Assembly: GCF_019968905.1 (NCBI RefSeq)
Contig: NZ_CP079946.1
Coordinates: 620,001 to 684,000 of the forward strand
Direction: 5' to 3'
Source: Corallococcus sp. EGB
GTDB taxonomy: Bacteria; Myxococcota; Myxococcia; Myxococcales; Myxococcaceae
DNA length: 64,000 nt
Positions 25,901 to 34,621 of this stretch are shown here, in pieces. The position numbers and the translations under genes were made by a program. The stretch's first letter is position 1. Each line of letters opens with the position of its first letter. The notes beneath the pieces were generated by a model that saw nothing but the letters and a program-made list of their open reading frames with translations, searched no databases and had not been told where the DNA came from.

Positions 25901-26103
25901 CGGAACAGCGCGCAAGCTCCGTCCACGCACAGGGGCGCGAAGCACTGGTCCCCATCACCGTCCTCGCACTCATGTCCGCTGCCCGCCTCCGCCCAGACGA
26001 CCTCCGGCGAGAAAGCCGGGGCGGATGACGTCGACGCACAGCTCCAGAGCAGCCCTATGAACAGCCAGCACAGGTCCCCCCGGAAGAACGCTTCGCGAAG
26101 CAT
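25888..26103 (-). CDS. Small Cys-rich lipoprotein-like ORF (71 aa)
   Basis: The frame starts at ATG 26103 with a hydrophobic stretch ending in L-L-W-S-C-A, a plausible lipoprotein signal, and then a short segment with cysteines in H-E-C-E-D-G-D-G-D-Q-C, P-L-C-V-D-G-A-C and R-C-E-D. This Cys/Asp pattern is common in myxobacterial surface proteins. Its 3' end overlaps the start of the truncated paralogue by 13 bp in another frame. It may be the surviving N-terminus of that gene after rearrangement, or an independent small lipoprotein. Confidence 0.5.
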   Translation of the reverse strand: MLREAFFRGDLCWLFIGLLWSCASTSSAPAFSPEVVWAEAGSGHECEDGDGDQCFAPLCVDGACALFRCED

Positions 26104-26160
26104 GCCAGGAGCATGGAGGACGGGAGGAGGCTCCGGAACCTCCTCCCGTTCACGGCCCCC

Positions 26161-26517
26161 TCAGGCAAGGGGGCGCAGCGCGCCGTGGTCGTCGCAATGA
26201 GAGCCGTGGGGATGATGCAGGTGCCCGGCCACCAGGTAGTCCACATGGTCGCCATGAGGGACGGACTCATGGCCACACCGGGGGCCATGCTGGTGCTCCT
26301 TCGCGTGGTCCGAGCACTCGTGCGTGGGCGTGCACCGGACGGGATTGGCTGCGTCCGCGGCGATGCGGCACTCGCTGATGCCGGTGGCCTCCATGCGGTG
26401 GAGATGCCCTTCGTGGAGGTAGTCCACATGACTGCCATGTTGCACGGCCGTATGGCCACAGGCCTCTCCGTGCTGGTGGTCATGCGAGGTGTGCGAATGG
26501 CTGCCTTTGGAATTCAT
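26161..26517 (-). CDS. Histidine-rich duplicated metal-binding-type protein
   Basis: A 118-aa protein with about 25% histidine. Two copies of one unit are visible: C-G-H-x-x-V-x-H-G-x-H-V-D-Y-L-x-x-G-H-L-H at residues 20-40 and again at about 81-101, separated by a linker with four cysteines or acidic residues. Such His/Cys/Asp repeats bind Zn, Ni or Cu; small proteins of this kind act as metal buffers or accompany zinc transporters. No transporter is adjacent. The ATG at 26517 has GGGGAG seven bases upstream. It is divergent from the DUF4139 gene, with an AT-rich promoter region between them. Confidence 0.75.
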   Translation of the reverse strand: MNSKGSHSHTSHDHQHGEACGHTAVQHGSHVDYLHEGHLHRMEATGISECRIAADAANPVRCTPTHECSDHAKEHQHGPRCGHESVPHGDHVDYLVAGHLHHPHGSHCDDHGALRPLA

Positions 26518-26842
26518 GAGCCGTCTCCCCTTCGGTAGGAATTGCGTTGCTGGAGGGACCGCTGTCTCTCAGCCCGGCCCCATCCGCGAAGGTAGCGCCG
26601 CTCCCCCAAAGGAACAGGGGCATGCCTGGGGCCACGCTGCTGCCTTTCCAGGGCTGGCTTGCAATTCAAACAAATGCAGTTGGATTTCAACCGTATTCCG
26701 GTTGCGATTATATCATCCAGGACTGGCATCCTCCCCCCAGGGAGGGGCAGGCGGGGCGCAGGGACACTCACCCGGAGTGGAACCCCCGGCCCCGCCACTG
26801 CTAGACCAGGGGCGCCATCACACCGCACCCGGAGCTCCGCGA
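26518..26842. other. Divergent intergenic promoter region
   Basis: These 325 bp contain no credible gene. The stretch 26656-26727 is strikingly AT-rich for this genome, including GATTATATCAT near 26705-26715 and several CAAAT/ATTCAAA runs, so promoters for the His-rich gene (leftward) and perhaps the DUF4139 gene (rightward) lie here. An imperfect palindrome around GATTATATCATC is reminiscent of a metalloregulator (Fur/Zur) site, but the match is not good enough to call. Confidence 0.5.
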
Positions 26843-28864
26843 ATGCCTTCGCCCCTGTCCATCCGCCGTGTCGTCCTCTACAAGCACGGCGTCGGTTACT
26901 TCGAGCGCCGGGGGAAGGTGACCGGGAGCGAGACCGCGCACCTGGACTTCAAGGCGCGCGACATGAACGACGTCCTCAAGTCCATGACCGTGCTGGACCT
27001 GAACGGCGGCTCCGTGTCCGCCGTGAGCTATGACTCCACCAAGCCCCTGGAGCAGCTCCTCTCCGAAGCCACCATCCGCATCCCCGAACACGGCAGCCTC
27101 ACCGCGCTGCTCGGCCAGGTGAAGGGGGCCCGCGTCCGCGCTCGCGTCGGTGGTGCGCAGGTGGAAGGCGCCATCGTCGGCCTGGAGTCCCTGCCCGTCG
27201 TCCAGGGGGAGACGAGCGTCGTGCGCCCCTTCCTCACGCTGCTCGTCGGCGCGTCGCTGCGCACGTTCGACGTGCTGGAGCTGGGCGAGCTGGAGTTCCT
27301 CGACGAGGCCGTGCGCAAGGACTTGGAGTTCTACCTGGCCACCGTCATGTCCTCGTACAAGAAGGACTCGAAGCGGCTGTCCATCCTCACCGCCGGAGAG
27401 GGCTCGCGCGAGTTGTTCGTCAGCTACGTGCTGGAGTCCCCGGTGTGGAAGACCAGCTACCGCATCCTCCTGGATGAGAAGCAGCCGCCGCTGCTCCAGG
27501 GCTGGGCCATGGTGGACAACACCGGTGACGAGGACTGGGTGGACGTGGAGCTGTCCCTCATCGCGGGCCTGCCCGTGTCCTTCGTCCACGACCTCTACAA
27601 CCCCCGCTACCTGCGCCGTCCCGTCGTGGAGGTGCGCTCGGAGACCGGCGTCGCGCCCGTCATCCCCCAGGAGGCCTACGAGAGCGTCGCCGAGCCCATG
27701 GTGGACGCGGAAGAAGAGGGCTCCTTCGGCTCCGCCGACATGGCGTCCTCGTCCGGCATCATGCCCGCCATGGCCGCGCCCGCACCGGCGCCCCGCATGC
27801 GCGCCAAGGGCGGCCCCAGGGTGGGCGGCACCGGACGCGGCATGCGCGAGACGCTGGAGCAGAGCACCGCCGTGACGACGCTGACCAAGGAGGTGGGGGA
27901 CCTCTTCGAGTATGGCGTGGACCGCCCCGTCACCGTGCACCGCAACCAGAGCGCGCTCGTGCCCATCCTGCAGCGCCCCTTCGAGGGCCGGCGCGTGCTG
28001 CTCTACAACCGCGCCACGCGCGAGAAGAACCCGATGGCCTGCATCGAGTTCAAGAACACCACCGGCCTCACGCTGGAGGGCGGCCCCGTCACCATCACCG
28101 AGGACGAGACCTACGTGGGCGAGGCGATGCTCGACACCCTCAAGCCCGACGACACGCGCTTCGTCCCCTACGCCGTGGAGCTGTCCTGCGTCGTGTCGGT
28201 GGAGGAGGACCAGGAGGACGGCCCGGTGTTCCGCGCGCGGCTCACCCGGGGCACCCTGGTGGTGGAGTTCTTCCACCAGCGCCGCACGAAGGTCCTCGCG
28301 CGCAACAAGGCGAAGCGCCCCCAGGTGCTCTTCGTGGAGCATCCGCGCACCGGCTGGGAGCTGAAGGACACCGCGGCCCCCGCGGAGACCACGGACGGCT
28401 TCTGGCGCTTCAAGCGCGAATTGGCCCCGGGCACCTCCGACACGCTCGTCATCACCGAGCGCACCCGGGGCCACCGCCAGTACTACCTGGGCAACGTGGG
28501 GCTGGAGGAGGTGACGTTCTTCCTCGACTCGCACTACATCGACCCGCGCGTCGCCCAGGCCCTGCGCGACGTGGTGGCCATGCGCGAGAAGCAGGCCACC
28601 GTGGCCCGCGACCTCCAGCGCCTCAACGAGGAGCGCGCCCAGCTCTTCAAGGACCAGGAGCGGATCCGCTCCAACATCGACTCGCTCAAGAGCGGCGCGT
28701 CCCAGCGCGAGCTGGTGGAGCGCTTCGTCACCAAGCTCAACGCGCAGGAGGACCGGCTGGAGGCCATCGGCCGGGAGCTGGAGCGACTCGAGCAGGAGCG
28801 CACCCGCCTCCAGGCGGAGGTCACCCAGCGCATCGAGTCGCTCTCCTACGAAGCGGACCTGTAG
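26843..28864 (+). CDS. DUF4139 domain protein with coiled coil
   Basis: A 673-aa cytoplasmic-looking protein. The N-terminal part begins V-V-L-Y-K-H-G-V-G-Y-F-E-R and matches the DUF4140/DUF4139 layout; the central region has P-V-W-K-T-S-Y-R-I-L-L-D followed by G-W-A-M-V-D-N-T-G-D-E-D-W, the DUF4139 core. A Gly/Ala/Met-rich insert lies at about 300-335. The C-terminus (about 575-670) is a long charged coiled coil. The function of the family is unknown. The ATG at 26843 is chosen because homology starts at once; the open frame extends upstream to 26489 without a site. It meets the next gene tail to tail with adjacent stop codons. Confidence 0.85.
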   Translation: MPSPLSIRRVVLYKHGVGYFERRGKVTGSETAHLDFKARDMNDVLKSMTVLDLNGGSVSAVSYDSTKPLEQLLSEATIRIPEHGSLTALLGQVKGARVRARVGGAQVEGAIVGLESLPVVQGETSVVRPFLTLLVGASLRTFDVLELGELEFLDEAVRKDLEFYLATVMSSYKKDSKRLSILTAGEGSRELFVSYVLESPVWKTSYRILLDEKQPPLLQGWAMVDNTGDEDWVDVELSLIAGLPVSFVHDLYNPRYLRRPVVEVRSETGVAPVIPQEAYESVAEPMVDAEEEGSFGSADMASSSGIMPAMAAPAPAPRMRAKGGPRVGGTGRGMRETLEQSTAVTTLTKEVGDLFEYGVDRPVTVHRNQSALVPILQRPFEGRRVLLYNRATREKNPMACIEFKNTTGLTLEGGPVTITEDETYVGEAMLDTLKPDDTRFVPYAVELSCVVSVEEDQEDGPVFRARLTRGTLVVEFFHQRRTKVLARNKAKRPQVLFVEHPRTGWELKDTAAPAETTDGFWRFKRELAPGTSDTLVITERTRGHRQYYLGNVGLEEVTFFLDSHYIDPRVAQALRDVVAMREKQATVARDLQRLNEERAQLFKDQERIRSNIDSLKSGASQRELVERFVTKLNAQEDRLEAIGRELERLEQERTRLQAEVTQRIESLSYEADL

Positions 28865-30583
28865 CTACTTCGCGTCCGCGCGGAACACCTCGCGGCCCGC
28901 GACCACCGTCAGCCGGACCTGCCCGGTGAGCAGGTCCGCCGGGGGCGCGTCCACGGGGTCCACCGACAGCGCGACGAAGTCCGCATCCATGCCGGGCTTC
29001 AGCCGGCCGCGCTGGCCTTCCGCGAAGGACGCGTAGGCCGCGCCCACCGTGAAGCCCTCCAGCGCCTCCTCACCGCTCAGGCGCTGGTCCGGGTGCCACC
29101 CGCCCGGCGGCTGACCACTGGCATCCTGCCGCGTGCGCGCCGCGTACAATCCCGCGAGCACGTCCGGCCGCTCCACCGGGAAGTCGCTGCCCAGCGCCAG
29201 CACGGCGCCCGCGCCCTTCAGCTTCTGCCACGCGTAGGCGTTCTGGATGCGCTCCGAGCCCACGCGCTTCTCCGCCCAGGGCATGTCGCTGGTGGCGTGC
29301 GTGGGCTGCACGCTCGCGATGAAGCCGTTGGCGCCCAGGCGCCGGATGTCCTCCGCCGTCATGATCTGCGCGTGCTCCACGCGAGGGCGCGCGTCCTTCG
29401 TCTTCGGGTCCCCCAGCTCCCGCGTCAGCGTGTCCAACAGCAGCGTGTTGGCGCGGTCGCCAATCGCATGCGTCGCCACCTGGAAGCCGCGGCCCACGAA
29501 GGCGTGCACGCGCGAGGCGTACTCCTCAGGCGACAGGAGCAGCAGGCCGCGGTGGCCGGGCTCGTCGCTGTAGGCCGCGCCCAGCGCCGCGCCCCGGCTG
29601 CCCAGCGCGCCGTCCAGCGTGAGCTTCACCGCGCGCATCGTCAGGAGCTTCCCCTGGAACGGGCCGTCCTTCAGGTACTGCACGCGGTCATCCGTCTGCC
29701 CATCCGCCATGGCGTAGACGCGCAGGGACAGGGTGCCCGCCTGGTCCCACGCCTGGAACAGGCGGAACGTCCGCAGGTCCATGCCCGCGTCGTGCACGCC
29801 GGTGAGGCCCACGCGCGCGCAGTGCTCCAGCGCGGCGCGCATGCGCGACGCGTGCTGCTCCTTCGTCGGCGCAGGCAATGCCTTCAGCGCCAGGTCCATG
29901 GCGTTGTCGATGAGCACGCCGCTGGGGGCGCCGTCCGGCAGCCGCACGATGGTGCCGCCCTCGGGGGCCTTCGTGTCGCGGGTGATGTTCGCGCGCTTGA
30001 GCGCCTCACCGTTGAGCCACAGCGCGTGGCCGTCGATGCGCCACAGCACCACGGGCGTGGCCTTCAGGGACTCGCCCATGTCGGCGAGCGTGGGGAAGCG
30101 CGGCGTGGCCCAGTCGTTCTGGTCCCAGCCCTGCCCCACCAGCCAGTCGCCCTGGTACGCGGTGGCGGGAGCCCTCTCCAGCCGCTGGCGCACCTCGTCC
30201 AGTGACGTGGTGCCCTCCAGCCGCACGCCGGAGAGCGCCTGGCCCAGCCCCGCCAGGTGCCCGTGCGCATCCGTGAGGCCGGGCACCACCGTGGCATCGC
30301 CCAATTCCACCACGCGCGCGGTGGGGCCCGCCGCGGCGAGCGCCTCCTCGCGCGTGCCCACGGCCAGCACCTTGCCGTCGCGCACGGCCAGCGCCTGGGC
30401 CTCCGGCTTCGCCGCGTCCAGCGTGCGGATGCGTCGGGCCACGTACACCGTGGGCGCGCCCGCGACCGCCTGCTCCGTGGGCGCTCCCTCCGGCACGCGC
30501 CGCGAGCAGCCCGCGCCCGCACACAGCACCAGCGCTCCCAGCATCCAACCGAGACGTCCTCGCATCATCCGCGCACCCGCCAT
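28865..30583 (-). CDS. Amidohydrolase family 3 (YtcJ-like) lipoprotein
   Basis: A 572-aa metal-dependent hydrolase with the amidohydrolase signature V-V-P-G-L-T-D-A-H-G-H near residue 100, a distal H-A-I-G-D-R-A segment, V-E-H-A-Q-I and L-G-S-D-F-P-V-E, which together give the His/Asp metal ligands. It carries a lipobox A-G-A-G-C at the N-terminus, so it acts on the periplasmic or outer face, which is unusual for YtcJ-type enzymes but frequent in myxobacteria. The substrate is unknown (N-acyl or N-formyl compounds are typical). Starts at 30583, 30568 or 30565 are all in frame; none has a strong ribosome-binding site. Confidence 0.9.
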   Translation of the reverse strand: MAGARMMRGRLGWMLGALVLCAGAGCSRRVPEGAPTEQAVAGAPTVYVARRIRTLDAAKPEAQALAVRDGKVLAVGTREEALAAAGPTARVVELGDATVVPGLTDAHGHLAGLGQALSGVRLEGTTSLDEVRQRLERAPATAYQGDWLVGQGWDQNDWATPRFPTLADMGESLKATPVVLWRIDGHALWLNGEALKRANITRDTKAPEGGTIVRLPDGAPSGVLIDNAMDLALKALPAPTKEQHASRMRAALEHCARVGLTGVHDAGMDLRTFRLFQAWDQAGTLSLRVYAMADGQTDDRVQYLKDGPFQGKLLTMRAVKLTLDGALGSRGAALGAAYSDEPGHRGLLLLSPEEYASRVHAFVGRGFQVATHAIGDRANTLLLDTLTRELGDPKTKDARPRVEHAQIMTAEDIRRLGANGFIASVQPTHATSDMPWAEKRVGSERIQNAYAWQKLKGAGAVLALGSDFPVERPDVLAGLYAARTRQDASGQPPGGWHPDQRLSGEEALEGFTVGAAYASFAEGQRGRLKPGMDADFVALSVDPVDAPPADLLTGQVRLTVVAGREVFRADAK

Positions 30584-30676
30584 GACCGTTCGCCCGGGCA
30601 GTCCGTCCCGGGACGTCGCGGGGCACTCTGACGCACGCCCCGCGCGACGGCCAGTTCCACGAGCCTGCCCGGTGCT

Positions 30677-31429
30677 CTAGTGCCCCACGCGCAGCGTGTA
30701 TGTGTAATCAATGGGCGCGCCGAAGGGAGCCAGGGCCTGCACTCGCACCACGTGCTTCCCGGGGGCGAGCTGGAGCATCAGCCACCACCCGTCCGTCACG
30801 CCGCGCTGCTCGCCCCCCACGAGGCACGGATCCGGAATCCTCCCCACGAGGCTGGGGTCCGCGTCGAAGGTGAACAGGCCGCTCGTATGTCGATGACGGC
30901 GGGTGTCCACGCGCCGGCCATCCACGGTGACCACCAGGTCCTGCGTGCCGTTGTTGAAGTCCATGGCGCCCTGGCGGAGGAAGTCCTCCAGCGTCTGGCC
31001 CGGCGCCGGTTCGAAGGACGGGTCGGGGCACGGATAGTCATTGATGATGACCCACAGCGGTACCAGCACAGGCCGGTTCCGGGGGACGCGGCAGGTGCGC
31101 TGGTACGTGGTGTCCAGGTCGTAGGTGGGCACGAAGAAGACGGGGCCGTCCTGGTCCTCGTCGCAGTCCTGTTCCAGCCGCAGCATGGGGCTGCGGTCCG
31201 CTGGAACGCGGAAGTGCCAGCGGTACCACTCCTTCGCCCATGCGCTGATGGGCCGGCCGTACACGCGGGCTCCTGGCGGTAGCACCACCGCGCCTCGCGT
31301 CCAGGCTTCCGCGTCCAGCGCTTCCTCGGAGGCGGCGGGCTCCGGTGCCGTCTCGTCGGGCAGTGCGTCCGGCGCGCAACCCATGAGCCAGCCCATGAGC
31401 ACCGCCACCGTGATGAGGTGTTTCCGCAT
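30677..31429 (-). CDS. Lipoprotein of unknown function
   Basis: A 250-aa lipoprotein with the lipobox L-M-G-C (residues 15-18). The mature part has P-P-G-A-R-V-Y-G-R-P-I-S-A-W-A-K-E-W-Y-R-W near its start and Cys-containing turns (Q-D-C-D-E-D, Y-P-C-P-D-P), with a beta-rich end. The A-W-A-K-E-W-Y-x-W element is seen in secreted proteins of several proteobacteria, but no activity is known. AAGGAGGGG precedes the ATG at 31429. It lies between the amidohydrolase and the AraC regulator genes on the same strand. Confidence 0.7.
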   Translation of the reverse strand: MRKHLITVAVLMGWLMGCAPDALPDETAPEPAASEEALDAEAWTRGAVVLPPGARVYGRPISAWAKEWYRWHFRVPADRSPMLRLEQDCDEDQDGPVFFVPTYDLDTTYQRTCRVPRNRPVLVPLWVIINDYPCPDPSFEPAPGQTLEDFLRQGAMDFNNGTQDLVVTVDGRRVDTRRHRHTSGLFTFDADPSLVGRIPDPCLVGGEQRGVTDGWWLMLQLAPGKHVVRVQALAPFGAPIDYTYTLRVGH

Positions 31430-31462
31430 GTGTGGACCCCTCCTTGAGAAGAGGGCTCCAAA

Positions 31463-32344
31463 CTACGGACGCACGGGCGCGCCGGATTGTACGTGCTTGC
31501 GCGGTCCACGCCCCGCGTACACGGCGGCGCGGTACTCGCCGGGCGTGACGCCGAGGGTGCGGCCGAAGTGCTTGATGAGGTGGCTCTGGTCCGTGAAGCC
31601 GGCCGCGAGCGCCACCTCCGCCATGGGCAGCGGCCCCCCCAGCAACTCCTGCGCGAGCCGCAGCCGCAGGGCCCGCTGGAACACCTGCGGCGTCTGGCCG
31701 AACTGACGGTGGAACGCGCGCACCAGGTGCCACGGGCTGAGGTCCGCGACGCGCGCGAGCATCTCCAGGGAGAGGTTGCGCGTGGGGTGTGCCTCCAGCA
31801 ACTCGCGCGCCCGCTTCACGCCCCGCGCGCACGCGGTCGCCCGCCGCCGTTGGGGCAGACCCGCGTGCCGCCGCAGCAGCGCCACCAGCAACCCCAGGAG
31901 CCGCTCCTCTCGCTCCAGGTGGGAGACGCCGCCGTCCTTCAGCGCGTCGAAGGTGGCGGTGAAGCGCTCCATCAGGGCCGCGTCCTGGAGCACGGGAGAC
32001 GCGAAGCCGGGCAGGGTGCCCGGAGGCGCCCCGGTCTCCTCCGCCGCGCGGATGAGCAGCGAGGGCGGGACGTAGAGGATCCGGTACGCCCACCCGACGC
32101 TCGAGTCCGCCTCGCGGCCCTCGTGCATCTCTCCAGGAGGCACGACCAGGAAGCTGCCCACCGAGGCCACCACCCGCTGCCCCTGCAGGTGCAGCGACTC
32201 CGCGCCCGCGTCATAGGCACACAGCGAGAGGGCGTCGTGCGAGTGCTTGGGAAAGGTCCACCGGGTGTACGTCGCCTGATGGAGCTCCACGCCCGGGACC
32301 TCGGGCGCCACCCAGAAGCCGTCCCCTTGCTTCGTGCGTCGCAT
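31463..32344 (-). CDS. AraC family transcriptional regulator
   Basis: A 293-aa regulator with an N-terminal cupin-type effector domain (about 1-130, including H-S-H-D-A-L-S-L and V-V-P-P-G-E-M-H-E-G) and a C-terminal AraC DNA-binding domain (about 180-280) with two helix-turn-helix units: L-A-R-V-A-D-L-S-P-W-H-L-V-R-A-F and V-A-L-A-A-G-F-T-D-Q-S-H-L-I-K-H-F. The ending G-V-T-P-G-E-Y-R is canonical. The start at 32344 fits the domain boundary; the longer frame to 32647 overlaps the divergent HAD gene. Its target is unknown; the divergent phosphatase gene (94 bp away) is the nearest candidate. Confidence 0.92.
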   Translation of the reverse strand: MRRTKQGDGFWVAPEVPGVELHQATYTRWTFPKHSHDALSLCAYDAGAESLHLQGQRVVASVGSFLVVPPGEMHEGREADSSVGWAYRILYVPPSLLIRAAEETGAPPGTLPGFASPVLQDAALMERFTATFDALKDGGVSHLEREERLLGLLVALLRRHAGLPQRRRATACARGVKRARELLEAHPTRNLSLEMLARVADLSPWHLVRAFHRQFGQTPQVFQRALRLRLAQELLGGPLPMAEVALAAGFTDQSHLIKHFGRTLGVTPGEYRAAVYAGRGPRKHVQSGAPVRP

Positions 32345-32438
32345 GGCTCCCCCTGGTGCCGCGCACCCTTCATGACAGGGAACGCACGGCGGGTGAAAGC
32401 ATAGCGGACGGACCAGGACACGCGGCCCCGGAGGGCGT

Positions 32439-33095
32439 ATGGAGCAGCGGGTGAGCACCGTCACCCCTCGCGGCATCTGTTTCGACCTGGACGGCACGTT
32501 GGTGGACTCGCTGCCGGACATCATCGACAGCTTCCTCCACGGCTTCACCCACCACGGCCTTCCGGCGCCTCCCGTCGCGGAGGTGCGCGCGCTCATCGGC
32601 CAGCCGCTGGAGGACATGTACACGCGCTTCGCGCCGGAGCACGCCACCTCGCTCTGCGTGACCTACCGCGAGCACTACCCGCTCAACTTCCACCGGCGCT
32701 CCCGGCCCTTCCCCGGCGTGGAGCGCGTCCTGCGCACGCTGCGCGAGCGGGGCTACCTGCTCGCCGTCGCCACCACCAAGCGCGGCGACATGGCGCGGCG
32801 CTTCGTGGACGCGATGGGACTGGGCGGCCTGCTGCACCACGTGCAGGGCACGGACGGCTTTCCGCACAAGCCCGCGCCGGACGTCATCCACCATGCCTTG
32901 AAGGCGCTGGGCACCGGCGGCCTGTGGATGGTGGGCGACACCACGCTGGACCTGCGCGCGGGCCAGGCCGCGGGCCTCAAGACCTACGCCGTCACCTGGG
33001 GCACGCACCCTCGCGAGGAGCTGGCCACCGCCACGCCGGACGAGCTCCAGCCGGACCTGGAGCGGCTGCTGCACCACCTGCCGCCGCTCGTCTGA
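32439..33095 (+). CDS. HAD-superfamily phosphatase (phosphoglycolate phosphatase-like)
   Basis: A 218-aa haloacid dehalogenase hydrolase. Motif I is D-L-D-G-T-L-V-D-S with nucleophile Asp16 and acid/base Asp18; motif II is A-T-T-K-R; the motif III lysine is in H-K-P-A-P-D; motif IV is M-V-G-D-T-T-L-D. The alpha-helical cap between motifs I and II is the type found in phosphoglycolate phosphatases (Gph) and related enzymes. Substrate specificity cannot be told. It is divergent from the AraC gene and ends 12 bp from the convergent NDH-2 gene. Confidence 0.9.
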   Translation: MEQRVSTVTPRGICFDLDGTLVDSLPDIIDSFLHGFTHHGLPAPPVAEVRALIGQPLEDMYTRFAPEHATSLCVTYREHYPLNFHRRSRPFPGVERVLRTLRERGYLLAVATTKRGDMARRFVDAMGLGGLLHHVQGTDGFPHKPAPDVIHHALKALGTGGLWMVGDTTLDLRAGQAAGLKTYAVTWGTHPREELATATPDELQPDLERLLHHLPPLV

Positions 33096-33107
33096 GCCGG
33101 ACGGCCT

Positions 33108-34514
33108 TCAGTGCTGGGCTTGCGGTTGGAGCGACCGCACCTGGCGCACCTGCTGGCGGCTGTCGAGCGGCAGGGCCGGCAGCGTGAGCTGATCCAACTC
33201 CCGCGGGCTGATGACCTGCACCACGTCCTTGTGGAAGAGCAGGTCCAGCGTCCAGCCCATGGCCACGCGCACCTTCGTCTCCAGCCTCGGCAGCTTGAGC
33301 AGGTAGATGGTGCGCCAGAGCACCCACGCGAAGGTGCCGGAGAACTTCAGCCCCAGGATGCGCGCCACGCCCGAGCGCTGGCCAATGGCCGCCAGCTGCC
33401 CCAGCATCCGGTAGCGGAAGGCCTTGCCCCGCTGTCCCTTCAGCGCCGCGCACACGTTGCGCGCCACCGTCACGCCCTGGCGAAGCGCGTGCTGCGCGGT
33501 GGGGGGGCAGGGCTTCCCGCCGTTGGTGATGTCCGGCACCGACGCGCAATCGCCCAGCGCCCACACGCCGGGGAAGCCGGGCACCTCCATGCGCTCGTTC
33601 ACCTTGAGCCGGCCGTGCTCCTTCTCGCACGGGAGGTCCTCCAGCAGGGACGGAGGCGTGACGCCCGCGGTCCACACCACCGTCTTGGTGGGCACCACCG
33701 TGCCGTCCGGCAGCTCCACGCCCGCCTCGGTCACGTCCTTCACGTGGATGCCGGTGCGCACCTCCACGCCGTTCTCGATGAGCTTCTTGCGCGTGTACGC
33801 GCCCAGGTCCTCGCCCAGCTCCGGCAGCACCTCCTTGCCGCCGTGCACCAGCATCACGCGCACGTTCGCGTGCTGGATGTTGGAATAGAAGGGCAGGGCG
33901 CCGTGGATGAAGTCGTTGATGGCGCCCGCCGTCTCCACCCCCGCGAAGCCGCCGCCCACCACCACGAAGGTGACGATGGCGTCGCGCGCGCCCGCCGTCA
34001 CGCAGTCCGCGTCCGCCTCCTCCAGCCGGTCGATGAGGCAGTTGCGCAGGAGCATCGCGTCGCCCAGCGTCTTCATGGTCAGCGCGTAGTCGCGCGGGCC
34101 GGACTTGCCGAAGAAGTTCGTCTCCGAGCCCATGGCCAGCACCACGTAGTCGGAGTCCAGCATGTGGGTGTGCCCGTCCAGCCCGCCGTGCGCCACCGTG
34201 ACCTTCTTCGCCTTCAGGTCCAACCCGCTGACGTCGCCCTCCACGAACGTCAGGTGGGGCAGCAGCTTGCGCAGCGAGATGACGATGGCCGTCGCGTTCA
34301 GGTCGCTCGCCGCCACCTCGTGGAGCATGGGGGTGAAGAGGAAGTAGTTGTCGCGGCTGACGAGCGTCACCTCCACGTCGTCCCGCTTCCCCAACCGCCG
34401 CTCCAGGTGCAGCGCCGCGTACATGCCGGCGAAGCCGCCCCCCAGGATGAGCACCCGCTTGCGCGGCGGCGGCGCCTCCACGCAGAGCTCTTTCGACTTC
34501 TCGTCCGCCCCCAT
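33108..34514 (-). CDS. Type II NADH dehydrogenase (NDH-2) family flavoprotein
   Basis: A 468-aa FAD-dependent oxidoreductase that passes electrons from NADH to quinone without pumping protons. The FAD motif G-G-G-F-A-G-M-Y-A lies at about 25-33 and the NADH motif V-V-G-G-G-F-A-G-V-E at about 175-184; A-L-G-D-C-A marks the distal FAD site. The C-terminal region contains L-K-L-P-R-L-E-T-K-V-R-V-A-M-G-W, an amphipathic membrane-binding end typical of NDH-2. GAGGAGG precedes the ATG at 34514. The rhomboid gene lies 107 bp upstream on the same strand. Confidence 0.92.
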   Translation of the reverse strand: MGADEKSKELCVEAPPPRKRVLILGGGFAGMYAALHLERRLGKRDDVEVTLVSRDNYFLFTPMLHEVAASDLNATAIVISLRKLLPHLTFVEGDVSGLDLKAKKVTVAHGGLDGHTHMLDSDYVVLAMGSETNFFGKSGPRDYALTMKTLGDAMLLRNCLIDRLEEADADCVTAGARDAIVTFVVVGGGFAGVETAGAINDFIHGALPFYSNIQHANVRVMLVHGGKEVLPELGEDLGAYTRKKLIENGVEVRTGIHVKDVTEAGVELPDGTVVPTKTVVWTAGVTPPSLLEDLPCEKEHGRLKVNERMEVPGFPGVWALGDCASVPDITNGGKPCPPTAQHALRQGVTVARNVCAALKGQRGKAFRYRMLGQLAAIGQRSGVARILGLKFSGTFAWVLWRTIYLLKLPRLETKVRVAMGWTLDLLFHKDVVQVISPRELDQLTLPALPLDSRQQVRQVRSLQPQAQH

Positions 34515-34621
34515 GCCCGCCTCCTCACGGCGCGAAGGACACCCCTCCAATGTCGGGGCGCTCGCGCGCGTCCGCATCTTGTGCCTGGGGGACGCCTGCC
34601 CGGCCGTCCGCCCTGCGGGCT

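Noticed and set aside
26700-26720. Zur/Fur box upstream of the His-rich gene
   Set aside because: GATTATATCATC is only partly palindromic and does not match a known consensus well.
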